A stretch of DNA of 64,000 nucleotides. Source: Kingella negevensis. Its GTDB lineage: Bacteria > Pseudomonadota > Gammaproteobacteria > Burkholderiales > Neisseriaceae. Every line of letters begins with the position of its first letter. Position 1 is the first letter of the stretch. The position numbers and the translations under genes are program-made. The stretch is taken from NCBI RefSeq assembly GCF_030177895.1, contig NZ_CP123448.1, positions 1,550,001-1,614,000 on the forward strand, written 5' to 3'. The notes under the pieces were generated by a model. That model was not told the origin of the DNA and searched no databases. It saw only the letters and a list, made by a program, of their open reading frames with translations. Below are positions 28,907-39,205 of the stretch, piece by piece.

Positions 28907-29306
28907 ACTGAAATACCGTAAACAACACAAAGGTCGCAATACTGGTATTGCTACTCGTGGTAACACAGTAAGCTTCGGCGATTTTGGTTTAAAAGCCGTA
29001 GGTCGTGGTCGTTTGACAGCTCGTCAAATTGAAGCAGCACGTCGTGCCATGACTCGCCACATCAAACGTGGTGGACGCATTTGGATTCGTGTATTCCCTG
29101 ATAAACCAATTACTGAAAAACCTATCCAAGTTCGTATGGGTGGCGGTAAAGGTAACGTTGAATACTATATCGCTGAAATTCAACCTGGTAAAGTGTTGTA
29201 TGAAATGGATGGCGTAAACGAATCTTTAGCACGTGAAGCGTTTGCTTTGGCTGCTGCTAAGTTGCCAATTCCAACCACGTTTGTAACTAGACAGGTGGGT
29301 AAATAA
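28890..29306 (+). CDS. rplP: 50S ribosomal protein L16
   Basis: 138 residues from ATG 28890 ([19 protein letters not shown]), the family start; three upstream in-frame codons are rejected. It binds near the A site and organises tRNA accommodation. The start lies inside the end of rpsC, so translation is coupled. AAAGGGTGG provides the ribosome site. Confidence 0.95.
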   Translation: MLQPTRLKYRKQHKGRNTGIATRGNTVSFGDFGLKAVGRGRLTARQIEAARRAMTRHIKRGGRIWIRVFPDKPITEKPIQVRMGGGKGNVEYYIAEIQPGKVLYEMDGVNESLAREAFALAAAKLPIPTTFVTRQVGK

Positions 29307-29497
29307 TGAAAGCCAATGAATTGAAAGAAAAATCAGTAGAGCAACTGAATGAAGTTTTGGTTGATTTGCTGAAACAACAATTCGGTCTGCGTATGCAGCA
29401 CGCTACTGGTCAGTTGGGTAAAACCAGCGAGATTAAGCAAGTGCGCCGCGATATTGCTCGTGTGAAAACTGTCATCGCTGAAAAAGGTAATAAGTAA
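29306..29497 (+). CDS. rpmC: 50S ribosomal protein L29
   Basis: 63 residues, two helices. At the tunnel exit next to L23. Start and stop overlap the neighbouring genes by one base (TAATG on both sides). Confidence 0.96.
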   Translation: MKANELKEKSVEQLNEVLVDLLKQQFGLRMQHATGQLGKTSEIKQVRRDIARVKTVIAEKGNK

Positions 29498-29760
29498 TGA
29501 GCACTGAGAAAACCGTTCGTACTTTGCAAGGCAAAGTAGTTAGCGATAAAATGGACAAAACCGTAACCGTTTTGGTTGAACGCAAAGTGAAACACCCTTT
29601 GTACGGTAAAATTGTTCGCCGTTCTACTAAAATCCACGCTCATGATGAGCAAAACCAATATGGTATTGGCGACGTGGTGGTGATTGAAGAATCTCGCCCA
29701 TTGTCTAAAACCAAATCTTGGGTGGTTAAAGAGTTGGTAGAAAAAGCTCGCACTGTGTAA
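29497..29760 (+). CDS. rpsQ: 30S ribosomal protein S17
   Basis: 87 residues; primary 16S-binding OB-fold protein. Motifs [27 protein letters not shown]. Last gene of this transcription block: a terminator follows, and rplN has its own promoter. Confidence 0.96.
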   Translation: MSTEKTVRTLQGKVVSDKMDKTVTVLVERKVKHPLYGKIVRRSTKIHAHDEQNQYGIGDVVVIEESRPLSKTKSWVVKELVEKARTV

Positions 29761-29772
29761 TACAGCTGATGT

Positions 29773-29810
29773 TAAAAAACGAAGTTATTGAAACAATAGC
29801 TTCGTTTTTA
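29773..29810 (+). terminator. Terminator after rpsQ
   Basis: Stem AAAACGAAGTTATTG/CAATAGCTTCGTTTT (one G-T pair), loop AAA, then T-rich. It divides the usual S10-spc cluster. Confidence 0.82.
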
Positions 29811-29832
29811 TATTTTCAGGCTGCTTTAGTGC

Positions 29833-29861
29833 TTGCAAATATGAAATATTTACAGTAGAAT
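29833..29861 (+). promoter_or_regulatory. Promoter of the rplN (spc-type) operon
   Basis: TTGCAA at 29833-29838 and TAGAAT at 29856-29861 with exactly 17 bases between. Confidence 0.75.
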
Positions 29862-29865
29862 TCCT

Positions 29866-30010
29866 GCTTCTTTCAGCTCTTTTCCAGGGCATCTTCCCTT
29901 CGGGGCCAAGACTGGTTTACTAGAACCGATTAGGTTTCAGCCTAGTTCGAATCTCAAAGCAGATGTATCGGGCAGACTGAAAGTGGTAAATTAAGTTGGA
30001 TTTTTTTAAG
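29866..30010 (+). promoter_or_regulatory. Structured leader before rplN (candidate regulatory RNA)
   Basis: About 145 transcribed, non-coding bases between promoter and rplN. Pairings seen by eye: TTCCCTTCGGGG near 29892-29903, and ACCGATTAGGT against GCCTAGTTCG near 29926-29951. Ends with an uptake-like GGGCAGACTGAAA. I know no matching named leader; a role in ribosomal protein feedback is an inference. Confidence 0.4.
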
Positions 30011-30019
30011 GTTATTAAC

Positions 30020-30388
30020 ATGATTCAAATGCAGACCATCTTAGATGTGGCTGATAACTCTGGTGCGCGTCGCGTGATGTGTATCAAAGTAATTGGTGGC
30101 TCTAAGCGTCGCTACGCAAACGTGGGCGACATCATTAAAGTTGCAGTAAAAGACGCTGCACCTCGTGGGCGCGTTAAAAAGGGTGATGTTTACAATGCTG
30201 TTGTGGTTCGTACTGCAAAAGGCATTCGTCGTCCTGATGGCGCACTGATTAAGTTTGATAACAACGCAGCCGTATTGTTGAATAACAAACTTGAGCCTAT
30301 GGGTACTCGTATTTTCGGTCCAGTAACACGCGAATTGCGTACTGAACGTTTTATGAAAATTGTTTCATTGGCACCCGAAGTGCTATAA
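30020..30388 (+). CDS. rplN: 50S ribosomal protein L14
   Basis: 122 residues from ATG 30020 ([24 protein letters not shown]), the family start. Binds at the subunit interface, bridge B8. First gene of the second half of the cluster; AAGG precedes the start. Confidence 0.96.
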   Translation: MIQMQTILDVADNSGARRVMCIKVIGGSKRRYANVGDIIKVAVKDAAPRGRVKKGDVYNAVVVRTAKGIRRPDGALIKFDNNAAVLLNNKLEPMGTRIFGPVTRELRTERFMKIVSLAPEVL

Positions 30389-30406
30389 GGTATAGGAAGG
30401 TTTACA

Positions 30407-30745
30407 ATGAACAAAATTATTAAAGGCGACCAAGTCGTTGTCATTACTGGTAAAGACAAAGGCAAACAAGGTCAAGTGGTTCGCGTGTTGGGCGATAAAG
30501 TAATTGTTGAAGGCATTAACGTAGTTAAACGCCACCAAAAACCTAATCCTATGCGCGGTGTTGAAGGTGGTATCATTGTTAAAGAAATGCCATTGGCAAT
30601 TTCAAACGTGGCTATCTTCAATCCTGAAACGAAAAAAGCAGACCGTGTTGGCATCAAGTTGGTTGAAGGCGAAGGTAAAGTAAAACGTGTTCGCGTATTC
30701 AAATCAAACGGTGCAGAAGTTCCTGCTGTAACTCGTGGAGCATAA
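30407..30745 (+). CDS. rplX: 50S ribosomal protein L24
   Basis: 112 residues; assembly initiator with an N-terminal KOW motif ([22 protein letters not shown]). Followed three bases later by rplE. Confidence 0.96.
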   Translation: MNKIIKGDQVVVITGKDKGKQGQVVRVLGDKVIVEGINVVKRHQKPNPMRGVEGGIIVKEMPLAISNVAIFNPETKKADRVGIKLVEGEGKVKRVRVFKSNGAEVPAVTRGA

Positions 30746-30748
30746 TAA

Positions 30749-31288
30749 ATGGCACGTTTACAAGACTACTATAAAAACACAGTTGTACCTGAATTGATGA
30801 AACAATTCGGTTACAAATCAATCATGGAAGTTCCACGCATTGAAAAAATTACTTTGAATATGGGTGTGGGCGAAGCAGTTGCAGATAAAAAAGTAATGGA
30901 ACACGCTGTTGGCGATTTGCAAAAAATCGCTGGTCAAAAGCCGGTTGTTACCGTTGCGCGTAAATCTATCGCAGGCTTCAAAATCCGTGATAACTATCCA
31001 GTAGGTTGCAAAGTAACTTTGCGCCGTGAACGCATGTTTGAATTTTTAGACCGTTTAGTAACCATCGCATTGCCTCGCGTACGCGACTTCCGTGGTGTGA
31101 GCGGCAAATCATTTGACGGCAGCGGTAACTACAACATGGGTGTTCGTGAACAAATCATTTTCCCTGAAATTGAATACGATAAAATCGACGCATTGCGCGG
31201 TTTGAATATCACTATTACCACTACTGCGAAAACTGACGAAGAAGCGAAAGCTTTGTTGTCATTGTTTAAATTCCCATTTAAAGGTTAA
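30749..31288 (+). CDS. rplE: 50S ribosomal protein L5
   Basis: 179 residues. Binds 5S rRNA and contacts the P-site tRNA. Motifs [12 protein letters not shown] and [20 protein letters not shown] are typical. Confidence 0.97.
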   Translation: MARLQDYYKNTVVPELMKQFGYKSIMEVPRIEKITLNMGVGEAVADKKVMEHAVGDLQKIAGQKPVVTVARKSIAGFKIRDNYPVGCKVTLRRERMFEFLDRLVTIALPRVRDFRGVSGKSFDGSGNYNMGVREQIIFPEIEYDKIDALRGLNITITTTAKTDEEAKALLSLFKFPFKG

Positions 31289-31290
31289 TC

Positions 31291-31596
31291 ATGGCTAAGA
31301 AAGCACTTATTAATCGTGAAGCAAAGCGTGTTGCTTTGGCTAAAAAATATGCTGCAAAACGCGCAGCTATTTTTGCAGTCATCAATGATGCGAACGCGAC
31401 AGATGAAGAGCGTTTCGAAGCTCGTCTGAAATTCCAATCGATTCCCCGTAATGCTGCTCCAGTTCGCCAACGTCGTCGTTGTGCTATCACTGGTCGCCCA
31501 CGTGGTGTGTTCCGCAAATTCGGTTTGGGTCGTATCAAAATCCGTGAAATCGCTATGCGTGGCGCAATTCCGGGTGTTATTAAAGCCTCTTGGTAA
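31291..31596 (+). CDS. rpsN: 30S ribosomal protein S14 (zinc-free form)
   Basis: 101 residues: the long form without the CxxC zinc motifs found in the short form. [20 protein letters not shown] start; [19 protein letters not shown] near the end. Two bases after rplE. Confidence 0.96.
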   Translation: MAKKALINREAKRVALAKKYAAKRAAIFAVINDANATDEERFEARLKFQSIPRNAAPVRQRRRCAITGRPRGVFRKFGLGRIKIREIAMRGAIPGVIKASW

Positions 31597-31610
31597 TAGG
31601 AGTATAAAAA

Positions 31611-32003
31611 ATGAGTATGCATGATCCTATTTCCGATATGTTGACCCGTATCCGTAACGCACAACGCTCTAATAAAGTGGCTGTAGCGATGCCTTCTTCA
31701 AAATTAAAATGCGCGATTGCGAAAGTTTTGAAAGAAGAGGGTTATATCGAAGATTTTGCTGTATCTACTGATGCAAAACCTGAATTGTCTATCACTTTGA
31801 AATACTATTCAGGTCGCCCTGTTATTGAACAGATTAAACGTGTTTCACGCCCAGGTTTGCGTGTTTACAAAGGCTCTGACGAAATCCCTGCTGTGATGAA
31901 TGGTTTGGGTGTAGCGATTGTAAGCACTTCTAAAGGTGTGATGACTGACCGCAAAGCACGCGCAGCTGGTATCGGTGGCGAGTTGTTGTGTATCGTAGCC
32001 TAA
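31611..32003 (+). CDS. rpsH: 30S ribosomal protein S8
   Basis: 130 residues. Binds 16S helix 21; in Escherichia coli it is the translational repressor of the spc operon. Motifs [14 protein letters not shown] and [20 protein letters not shown]. Confidence 0.97.
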   Translation: MSMHDPISDMLTRIRNAQRSNKVAVAMPSSKLKCAIAKVLKEEGYIEDFAVSTDAKPELSITLKYYSGRPVIEQIKRVSRPGLRVYKGSDEIPAVMNGLGVAIVSTSKGVMTDRKARAAGIGGELLCIVA

Positions 32004-32020
32004 TTAGGGAGAGTTTTAAG

Positions 32021-32554
32021 ATGTCTCGCGTAGCGAAAAATCCAGTAACTGTTCCTGCTGGCGTAGAAGTAAACTTCGGAACAGACGCATTAACCGTAAA
32101 AGGTAAAAATGGTGCGTTGTCTCTGCCTTTGACTGGTGCGGTAAAAGTTGAATTGAACGATGGTCAATTAACTTTTGCACCTGCTGATGAAAGCAAACAT
32201 GCTAATGCGATGTCTGGTACAGTGCGTGCATTGGTTGCTAACATGGTTAAAGGCGTATCAGAAGGTTTTGAGAAAAAATTACAATTGATTGGCGTGGGTT
32301 ATCGCGCTCAAGCTCAAGGTAAAACTTTGAACTTGTCTTTAGGTTTCTCTCACCCTGTTGTATACGAAATGCCTGAAGGCGTGAGCGTAGCAACACCTTC
32401 TCAAACAGAAATCATTTTGACTGGTGCTGATAAACAAGCTGTCGGTCAAGCTGCTGCTGAAATTCGTGGTTACCGTCCACCTGAGCCTTACAAAGGTAAA
32501 GGTGTTCGCTATGTTGGCGAAAACGTAATCATGAAAGAAGCTAAGAAGAAATAA
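32021..32554 (+). CDS. rplF: 50S ribosomal protein L6
   Basis: 177 residues from ATG 32021 ([17 protein letters not shown]); an 11-codon upstream extension that overlaps rpsH is rejected. Two-domain protein near the factor-binding site; C-terminal motif [16 protein letters not shown]. Confidence 0.96.
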   Translation: MSRVAKNPVTVPAGVEVNFGTDALTVKGKNGALSLPLTGAVKVELNDGQLTFAPADESKHANAMSGTVRALVANMVKGVSEGFEKKLQLIGVGYRAQAQGKTLNLSLGFSHPVVYEMPEGVSVATPSQTEIILTGADKQAVGQAAAEIRGYRPPEPYKGKGVRYVGENVIMKEAKKK

Positions 32555-32568
32555 TTGAGGCTGTAACC

Positions 32569-32922
32569 ATGAATAAAAAAATCGCAAGATTGCGCCGTGC
32601 ACGCAAAACCCGTGCGCGTATCGCAGATTTGAAAATGGTGCGTTTGTGCGTATTCCGTACTAACAGCCATATTTATGCTCAAATTATCAGTGCCGAAGGC
32701 GATAAAGTATTGGCTGCTGCCTCTACTGTGGAAGCTGAAGTTCGTGGCAGCCTGAAATCAGGTGGCAACGTTGAAGCAGCAACTGTGGTAGGTAAACGCA
32801 TCGCAGAAAAAGCTAAAGCTGCTGGCATTGAAAAAGTGGCTTTTGACCGTTCAGGTTTTCAATATCACGGTCGCGTGAAGGCTTTGGCTGAAGCTGCTCG
32901 TGAAAACGGCTTGAGCTTCTAA
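32569..32922 (+). CDS. rplR: 50S ribosomal protein L18
   Basis: 117 residues. Binds 5S rRNA together with L5. Very basic N-terminus; [25 protein letters not shown] tail is typical. Confidence 0.96.
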   Translation: MNKKIARLRRARKTRARIADLKMVRLCVFRTNSHIYAQIISAEGDKVLAAASTVEAEVRGSLKSGGNVEAATVVGKRIAEKAKAAGIEKVAFDRSGFQYHGRVKALAEAARENGLSF

Positions 32923-32942
32923 GAAAGATTTTGGAGACCAAA

Positions 32943-33461
32943 ATGGCAAAACATGAAACAGAAGAACGCGGCGATGGCTTGATTGAAAAGATGGTTGCCG
33001 TAAACCGCGTAACCAAAGTGGTTAAAGGCGGTCGCATTATGGCGTTCTCGGCTTTGACTGTAGTAGGTGATGGCGATGGTCGCATTGGTATGGGTAAAGG
33101 TAAGTCTCGTGAAGTACCTGTAGCCGTACAAAAAGCAATGGACCAAGCACGTCGCAATATGATTAAAGTACCTTTGAAAAATGGTACGATTCATCACGAA
33201 GTAATTGGTAAACATGGCGCAACTCGCGTATTCATGCAGCCTGCAAAAGAAGGTAGCGGTGTGAAAGCGGGTGGTCCAATGCGTTTAGTATTTGATGCGT
33301 TGGGTGTTCACAATATTTCTGCAAAAGTACACGGTTCAACCAATCCTTATAACATCGTTCGTGCAACTTTAGACGGTTTGTCAAAATTGTACACTCCTGC
33401 GGAAATCGCTGCAAAACGTGGCTTGACCGTAGAAGAAATTTTGGGAGCGAACAATGACTGA
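32943..33461 (+). CDS. rpsE: 30S ribosomal protein S5
   Basis: 172 residues from ATG 32943, preceded by TTTTGGAGACC; four upstream in-frame codons are not used. Translational accuracy protein. Motifs [19 protein letters not shown] and [18 protein letters not shown]. The stop overlaps rpmD by eight bases. Confidence 0.95.
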   Translation: MAKHETEERGDGLIEKMVAVNRVTKVVKGGRIMAFSALTVVGDGDGRIGMGKGKSREVPVAVQKAMDQARRNMIKVPLKNGTIHHEVIGKHGATRVFMQPAKEGSGVKAGGPMRLVFDALGVHNISAKVHGSTNPYNIVRATLDGLSKLYTPAEIAAKRGLTVEEILGANND

Positions 33462-33639
33462 GCAAAAAAAGATTAAAGTAACTTTGGCAAAAAGTTTAAT
33501 CGGTACCATTGAATCACATCGTGCTTGTGCGCGTGGTTTGGGCTTGCGTCGTCGTGAGCATACTGTTGAAGTATTGGACACCCCTGCAAACCGTGGCATG
33601 ATTAACAAAATCAGCTACTTGTTGAAAGTGGAGTATTAA
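33454..33639 (+). CDS. rpmD: 50S ribosomal protein L30
   Basis: 61 residues. Small peripheral large-subunit protein; [25 protein letters not shown] is typical. Overlaps the end of rpsE and is followed by rplO one base later. Confidence 0.95.
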   Translation: MTEQKKIKVTLAKSLIGTIESHRACARGLGLRRREHTVEVLDTPANRGMINKISYLLKVEY

Positions 33640-33640
33640 T

Positions 33641-34075
33641 ATGTTTTTGAACACTATTCAGCCAGCTGAAGGTGCTACGCACGCTCAACGCCGTGTTGGC
33701 CGTGGTATCGGTAGTGGTTTGGGTAAAACTGGTGGTCGTGGTCACAAAGGTCAAAAAAGCCGTGCGGGTGGCTACCATAAAGTAGGCTTTGAAGGCGGTC
33801 AAATGCCTTTGCAACGCCGTTTACCTAAACGTGGCTTTAAATCTTTGACAGCTAAATTCAATGCACAGGTTACTTTGAGCGAATTGAATGCCATAGCAGT
33901 TGAAGAAATCGATGTATTGACTTTGAAACAAGCTGGTTTAATTGCAGCCAATGCTGAAGTGGTTAAAGTAATCGCTTCAGGCAGCCTGAAAAAAGCAGTT
34001 ACTTTGAAAGGTATCAAAGCAACTCAAGGTGCGAAAGCTGCGATTGAAGCTGCTGGTGGCAAAGTAGAAGAATAA
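33641..34075 (+). CDS. rplO: 50S ribosomal protein L15
   Basis: 144 residues. Late assembly protein with the glycine-rich N-terminus [22 protein letters not shown]. An uptake sequence is embedded in the coding region near 33977-33992, read as SGSLKK. Confidence 0.96.
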   Translation: MFLNTIQPAEGATHAQRRVGRGIGSGLGKTGGRGHKGQKSRAGGYHKVGFEGGQMPLQRRLPKRGFKSLTAKFNAQVTLSELNAIAVEEIDVLTLKQAGLIAANAEVVKVIASGSLKKAVTLKGIKATQGAKAAIEAAGGKVEE

Positions 34076-34086
34076 GGCGATAAATA

Positions 34087-35400
34087 GTGGCGAATCAACT
34101 ATCTTCGTCAGGAAAAGTAAAATTGTGGAATAATCCAGATTTAAGGAAGCGTTTCGCTTTTTTGCTTGGTGCATTAATTGTATTTCGAATTGGTGCCCAT
34201 GTTCCTGTTCCAGGTGTAGATGCAGCCGCCCTAGCTAAGTTATACGAAGGCGTTGCAGGAAGTGGCATTTTGGGAATGTTAAATATGTTCTCAGGAGGTT
34301 CTCTTGAACGCTTTAGTATATTTGCTATTGGCATCATGCCTTATATTTCAGCATCTATTATTATTCAACTTGCTTCAGAAATTGTTCCTTCATTAAAGGC
34401 ATTAAAGAAAGATGGCGAGTCTGGTCGTAAAACTATTACGAAATATACTAGGATAGCAACTGTCTTTTTAGCAGCAGCACAGAGTTTTGGAGTAGCAAGT
34501 TTTGTTTCTCATCAAAACGTTGTGGTTGTTAGCCAGTTTGAATTTTTCACATCTACTATTTTTTGTTTGGTAGGTGGGACTATGTTCTTAATGTGGCTTG
34601 GAGAGCAAATCACTGAACGCGGTATTGGTAATGGAATTTCATTATTAATTTCTGCTGGAATTATTGCAGGTGTGCCATCTAGTATTATTCAACTTTGGAC
34701 TCTAGTAAACCAAAATGCAATTAGCCCTTTAGTTGCTATTAGTTTAGCTGTCGGTATTTTATTACTTACTTATTTAGTTGTGTACTTTGAGAGTGGCTTA
34801 CGCAAAGTGCCAATTCAATATGCTAAACGTCAGATTTTGCAAAATCAGAATACTCATCTGCCATTTAAACTAAATATGGCAGGTGTAATTCCTCCAATTT
34901 TTGCGTCTAGTATCATTACGTTTCCCGCTATGTTCATGGGTTGGTTAGGTAATAGCAATCCTACCGGTTGGGTGAGTAAAGTAATGGCTCAATTACAGCA
35001 TGGGCAGCCTGTTTATACTATTTTATTTGCATCATCAATTATTTTCTTTTGCTATTTCTATACGGCGTTAGCTTTTAGCCCAAAAGAAATGGCTGAGAAT
35101 TTGAAAAAAAGTGGTGCATTTATTCCAAGTATAAGACCTGGCGAACATACTGCACGTTATTTGGAAAAAGTAGTATTACGGCTTACATTATTTGGAGCAT
35201 TATATATTACAGTGGTTTGTTTAATTCCAGAATTATTAACAATAACGTTAGGGATTCCTTTTTATTTAGGAGGAACATCTTTATTGATTTTAGTTGTTAT
35301 TACCATGGATTTTAGTATGCAAATTGCCTCTTACCAAGTAACACAAAAATATGAGTACTTGATTAAACAAAATAACAATAATTTGTTATCTGATAAGTAA
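34087..35400 (+). CDS. secY: Preprotein translocase subunit SecY
   Basis: 437 residues with ten predicted membrane helices; the channel of the Sec translocon in the inner membrane. GTG start at 34087. Helix 1 starts [21 protein letters not shown], and the cytoplasmic loop [29 protein letters not shown] is conserved. Its codon use is visibly AT-richer than the ribosomal genes on both sides, as expected for lower expression within the operon. Confidence 0.97.
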   Translation: MANQLSSSGKVKLWNNPDLRKRFAFLLGALIVFRIGAHVPVPGVDAAALAKLYEGVAGSGILGMLNMFSGGSLERFSIFAIGIMPYISASIIIQLASEIVPSLKALKKDGESGRKTITKYTRIATVFLAAAQSFGVASFVSHQNVVVVSQFEFFTSTIFCLVGGTMFLMWLGEQITERGIGNGISLLISAGIIAGVPSSIIQLWTLVNQNAISPLVAISLAVGILLLTYLVVYFESGLRKVPIQYAKRQILQNQNTHLPFKLNMAGVIPPIFASSIITFPAMFMGWLGNSNPTGWVSKVMAQLQHGQPVYTILFASSIIFFCYFYTALAFSPKEMAENLKKSGAFIPSIRPGEHTARYLEKVVLRLTLFGALYITVVCLIPELLTITLGIPFYLGGTSLLILVVITMDFSMQIASYQVTQKYEYLIKQNNNNLLSDK

Positions 35401-35407
35401 TAGTAAA

Positions 35408-35626
35408 ATGGCTAAAGAAGATACAATACAGATGCAAGGTGAAATTTTAGAAACTTTACCTAATGCAACATTTAAAATTAAATTAGAAAATGGTCATGAA
35501 GTTTTGGGTCACATTTCTGGTAAGATGCGAATGCATTATATTAGAATTTCTCCAGGTGATAAGGTCACTGTAGAAATGACTCCATATGACTTGACTCGTG
35601 CTCGAATCGTGTTTAGAGCACGATAA
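35408..35626 (+). CDS. infA: Translation initiation factor IF-1
   Basis: 72 residues, a single OB fold (S1-like). Binds the ribosomal A site during initiation. [41 protein letters not shown] is typical. Eight bases after secY. Confidence 0.97.
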   Translation: MAKEDTIQMQGEILETLPNATFKIKLENGHEVLGHISGKMRMHYIRISPGDKVTVEMTPYDLTRARIVFRAR

Positions 35627-35651
35627 TTTTCTCTTCAGTAAGGAAGTAATC

Positions 35652-35765
35652 ATGCGTGTACAACCTTCAGTAAAACCTATTTGCCGCAACTGCAAAGTTA
35701 TTCGTCGTAACCGTGTTGTTCGCGTCATTTGTACTGACCCTCGTCACAAACAACGTCAAGGTTAA
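35652..35765 (+). CDS. rpmJ: 50S ribosomal protein L36
   Basis: 37 residues: [20 protein letters not shown] at the N-terminus, then [11 protein letters not shown]. The zinc-binding form has CxxC then C and H; here C11, C14, C27 and H32 are present, so this is the zinc form. AGGAAG precedes the ATG. Confidence 0.95.
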   Translation: MRVQPSVKPICRNCKVIRRNRVVRVICTDPRHKQRQG

Positions 35766-35774
35766 TGTAAGAAA

Positions 35775-35817
35775 GAATAAGAATCAACTAAATAATATTT
35801 AGGTGATTCTTATTGCT
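35775..35817 (+). terminator. Terminator-like inverted repeat after rpmJ
   Basis: AATAAGAATCA pairs with TGATTCTTATT around a 17-base loop, with no long T run. It marks the border between the spc and alpha blocks; weak terminator. Confidence 0.5.
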
Positions 35818-35824
35818 ATTGGTC

Positions 35825-35853
35825 TTACATTTATTTGATTATTGTGGTATATT
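35825..35853 (+). promoter_or_regulatory. Promoter of the rpsM-rplQ (alpha) operon
   Basis: TTACAT at 35825-35830 and TATATT at 35848-35853, spacer 17, 29 bases before rpsM. Confidence 0.6.
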
Positions 35854-35882
35854 GACAAACTTTTGCCCTTTAAGGAAAAAAT

Positions 35883-36245
35883 ATGGCTCGTATTGCAGGG
35901 GTTAATATCCCAAATAATGCTCATATCGTTATTGGCCTGCAAGCTATTTACGGTATTGGTGCGACTCGTGCTAAGAACATTTGCGAAGTGGCTGGTATTG
36001 CACCAGCTACTAAAGTAAAAGATTTGGATGAGTCTCAATTAGATGCTTTACGTGAACAAGTTGCCAAATATGAAGTAGAAGGCGATTTGCGTCGTGAAGT
36101 TACAATGAACATCAAACGCTTGATTGACATGGGCTGCTACCGCGGCTTGCGTCATCGTCGTGGTTTACCTTGTCGCGGTCAACGTACTCGTACTAATGCG
36201 CGTACTCGTAAAGGTCCACGCAAAGCGATTGCTGGTAAAAAATAA
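35883..36245 (+). CDS. rpsM: 30S ribosomal protein S13
   Basis: 120 residues. Head protein bridging to L5. [26 protein letters not shown] and the basic tail [19 protein letters not shown] are typical. First gene of the alpha block. Confidence 0.97.
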   Translation: MARIAGVNIPNNAHIVIGLQAIYGIGATRAKNICEVAGIAPATKVKDLDESQLDALREQVAKYEVEGDLRREVTMNIKRLIDMGCYRGLRHRRGLPCRGQRTRTNARTRKGPRKAIAGKK

Positions 36246-36263
36246 TTTTTAAGGAATTAATTG

Positions 36264-36659
36264 ATGGCTAAAGCAAACACAGCCTCACGTGTACGTAAAA
36301 AAGTACGCAAAACCGTGAGTGAAGGTATTGTGCATGTTCATGCATCTTTCAACAATACCATCATTACAATCACCGACCGCCAAGGCAATGCATTGTCTTG
36401 GGCTACCTCTGGCGGCGCTGGTTTTAAAGGTTCTCGTAAAAGTACACCTTTCGCTGCTCAAGTTGCAGCAGAAGCCGCTGGTAAAGTTGCCCAAGAGTAT
36501 GGCGTGAAAAATTTAGAAGTTCGCATTAAAGGCCCAGGCCCTGGTCGCGAATCTTCTGTTCGTGCGCTGAATGCTCTGGGTTTTAAAATTACCAGCATCA
36601 CCGATGTTACTCCGTTGCCACACAACGGTTGCCGTCCGCCTAAAAAGCGTCGTATCTAA
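36264..36659 (+). CDS. rpsK: 30S ribosomal protein S11
   Basis: 131 residues from ATG 36264, with AAGGA ten bases upstream; the TTG just before it is not needed. Lies at the platform near the mRNA exit. Conserved tail [18 protein letters not shown]. Confidence 0.96.
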
Positions 36660-36669
36660 GGAGTAAAGC

Positions 36670-37290
36670 ATGGCACGTTATCTTGGCCCAAAATGTAAAT
36701 TGGCTCGTCGCGAAGGCACGGATTTATATCTGAAAAGTGCACGTCGTTCTTTAGAGTCAAAATGTAAAATGGAATCTGCTCCTGGTCAGCATGGTGCGAA
36801 AAAACCTCGCTTGTCTGACTATGGTTTGCAATTACGTGAAAAACAAAAAATTCGCCGCATCTATGGTGTGTTGGAACGTCAGTTCCGCCGCTATTTTGCT
36901 GAAGCTGACCGTCGTAAAGGTTCAACTGGCGAATTGTTGCTGCAATTGTTGGAATCACGTTTGGACAACGTAGTTTACCGCATGGGCTTTGCCTCTACAC
37001 GTGCGGAAGCTCGCCAACTGGTTTCTCACAAAGCATTGACTGTGAATGGTCAAGTTGTGAACATTCCTTCTTTCCAAGTGAAAGCAGGTGATGTTGTTGC
37101 AGTACGTGAAAAAGCGAAAAAACAAGTGCGTATTCAAGAAGCGTTGGGTTTGGCTGCACAAATTGGTATGCCAAGCTGGGTTTCTGTTGATGCCACTAAA
37201 ATGGAAGGTACATTTAAAAACGTACCTGACCGCGCTGAATTGTACAGCGATATTAATGAACAGCTGGTGGTAGAGTTCTACTCTAAATAA
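36670..37290 (+). CDS. rpsD: 30S ribosomal protein S4
   Basis: 206 residues. Primary 16S-binding protein; in Escherichia coli it represses the alpha operon. S4 domain [34 protein letters not shown] near residues 95-128. No zinc cysteines at the N-terminus beyond C9 and C31. Confidence 0.97.
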   Translation: MARYLGPKCKLARREGTDLYLKSARRSLESKCKMESAPGQHGAKKPRLSDYGLQLREKQKIRRIYGVLERQFRRYFAEADRRKGSTGELLLQLLESRLDNVVYRMGFASTRAEARQLVSHKALTVNGQVVNIPSFQVKAGDVVAVREKAKKQVRIQEALGLAAQIGMPSWVSVDATKMEGTFKNVPDRAELYSDINEQLVVEFYSK

Positions 37291-37315
37291 TGCTAGCACA
37301 GTGAGGGACAGTTAA

Positions 37316-38302
37316 ATGCAAAACAGCACAACCGAATTTTTGAAACCTCGTCAAATTGATGTTGATACTTTATCTACTACACGTGCTAAAGTATCAATGC
37401 AGCCATTTGAGCGTGGTTTTGGTCATACCTTAGGTAATGCTTTGCGTCGTATCTTACTGTCATCTATGAATGGCTTTGCGCCCACTGAAGTTACGATTGC
37501 GGGTGTTTTGCATGAGTACTCTACCTTAGATGGCGTGCAAGAAGATGTTGTTGATATCTTGCTAAACATCAAAGGTGTTGTATTTAAATTGCAAGGCACT
37601 CGTACCGAAGCGGTTATTTCTTTGAAAAAGACAGGTTCAGGTCCAGTTACTGCAGGTGATTTCGAATTGCCGCATGATGTTGAGATTATCAACCCTGAAC
37701 AAGTTTTATGTCATTTGGCTGAAAATGGCAGCATTGAAATGGAAGTGAAGGTTGAGCAAGGTCGTGGTTACCAAACAGTATCTGGTCGTCGTAATGCGAA
37801 AGAACAGAGTAAAATTGGTGCCATTCAATTGGATGCGAGCTTTTCGCCCATTAGCCGTGTTAGTTTTGATGTTGAAGCAGCTCGCGTTGAACAACGTACT
37901 GACTTAGACAGCTTGATTTTAGATATTGAGACCAATGGTTCTATTGATCCAGAAGAAGCTGTCCGTGCTGCAGCACGTATTTTAATTGACCAAATGTCTA
38001 TCTTTGCCGACTTGGAAGGCACACCTGCTGAAGTTGAAGAAGAGAAAGCTCCTCCGATTGATCCAGTTTTACTGCGTCCAGTTGATGATTTAGAGCTGAC
38101 TGTTCGTTCGGCAAATTGCTTAAAAGCTGAAGATATTTACTATATTGGCGATTTGATTCAACGTACTGAAACAGAGCTGTTGAAAACACCTAACTTAGGT
38201 CGTAAATCTTTGAATGAAATCAAAGAAGTTTTAGCTTCTAAAGGTTTAACTTTAGGTTCTAAGCTGGAAACATGGCCTCCCGCAGGCTTGGAAAAGCCCT
38301 AA
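37316..38302 (+). CDS. rpoA: DNA-directed RNA polymerase alpha subunit
   Basis: 328 residues. N-terminal domain dimerises and nucleates the polymerase ([21 protein letters not shown] near residues 30-50). A linker near 235-250 leads to the C-terminal domain, which contacts UP elements and activators ([35 protein letters not shown]). Confidence 0.98.
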   Translation: MQNSTTEFLKPRQIDVDTLSTTRAKVSMQPFERGFGHTLGNALRRILLSSMNGFAPTEVTIAGVLHEYSTLDGVQEDVVDILLNIKGVVFKLQGTRTEAVISLKKTGSGPVTAGDFELPHDVEIINPEQVLCHLAENGSIEMEVKVEQGRGYQTVSGRRNAKEQSKIGAIQLDASFSPISRVSFDVEAARVEQRTDLDSLILDIETNGSIDPEEAVRAAARILIDQMSIFADLEGTPAEVEEEKAPPIDPVLLRPVDDLELTVRSANCLKAEDIYYIGDLIQRTETELLKTPNLGRKSLNEIKEVLASKGLTLGSKLETWPPAGLEKP

Positions 38303-38326
38303 GCTTTAAGATTAAAGGATAATGAC

Positions 38327-38695
38327 ATGCGTCATCGTAATGGTAACCGCAAATTAAACCGCACAAGCAGCCACCGTGCAGCTATGTTGCGTAATATGGC
38401 GAATTCTTTGTTGACTCACGAAACGATTGTAACAACTTTGCCAAAAGCAAAAGAATTGCGTCGCGTAGTAGAACCCTTGATTACTTTGGGTAAAAAACCT
38501 TCTTTAGCTAACCGTCGTTTAGCATTTGACCGCACTCGCGATCGCGATGTTGTTGTTAAATTGTTTGACGAATTGGGTGCACGTTTTGCAACTCGCAACG
38601 GTGGTTATGTTCGCATTTTGAAATGCGGCTTCCGTCCTGGCGATAACGCACCTTTGGCTTTGGTTGAATTGGTAGACAAAGCTTCTGCTGAGTAA
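38327..38695 (+). CDS. rplQ: 50S ribosomal protein L17
   Basis: 122 residues. Large-subunit protein near the exit tunnel; [24 protein letters not shown] start. Last gene of the ribosomal block. Confidence 0.97.
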   Translation: MRHRNGNRKLNRTSSHRAAMLRNMANSLLTHETIVTTLPKAKELRRVVEPLITLGKKPSLANRRLAFDRTRDRDVVVKLFDELGARFATRNGGYVRILKCGFRPGDNAPLALVELVDKASAE

Positions 38696-38716
38696 TTAGT
38701 AAGATACTAAGCAAAT

Positions 38717-38752
38717 AAAAAACCGAACTGTTTTCAGTTCGGTTTTTTACAT
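38717..38752. terminator. Terminator of the alpha operon
   Basis: AAAAAACCGAACTG/CAGTTCGGTTTTTT with loop TTTT; works in both directions for rplQ and the convergent FKBP gene. Confidence 0.9.
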
Positions 38753-38763
38753 TTTAAAGATAA

Positions 38764-39090
38764 TTAACCATGAACACGCAGTAATTCCACTTCAAAAACC
38801 AAAGTAGCCATTGGCGGAATAACACCACCAGCACCATGAGCACCATAGCCCATCTCAGGTGGAATAGTCAATTTACGTTTGCCACCCTCTTTCATACCAT
38901 CAAAACCTTCATCCCAGCCGCGAATAACTTGACCCACACCTAAAGTAATCGTTAAAGGTTGATGACGGTCTAAGCTAGAATCAAATTTAGTACCATCTAT
39001 CAGCCGACCAGTATAATGAACCGTAATCTCTTTGCCTTTTACCGCAACTGCACCAGTGCCTTCTTGCAAATCTTCAATAATCAAACCCAT
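38764..39090 (-). CDS. FKBP-type peptidyl-prolyl isomerase
   Basis: 108 residues from ATG 39090, with AAAAGGAC upstream. A stand-alone FKBP domain without signal peptide, so cytoplasmic. Active-site residues are recognisable in [47 protein letters not shown] and [14 protein letters not shown]. It assists protein folding. Convergent with rplQ. Confidence 0.93.
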   Translation of the reverse strand: MGLIIEDLQEGTGAVAVKGKEITVHYTGRLIDGTKFDSSLDRHQPLTITLGVGQVIRGWDEGFDGMKEGGKRKLTIPPEMGYGAHGAGGVIPPMATLVFEVELLRVHG

Positions 39091-39205
39091 TGAATGTCCT
39101 TTTAATAAAAGTGTTAAAAACATAAGCGTATCATAAAAAGCCCTTTCCAGGCAGCCTGAATAAATTTAAAATCAATCCATTATTTAAATTACAGGAGGTT
39201 ACATC

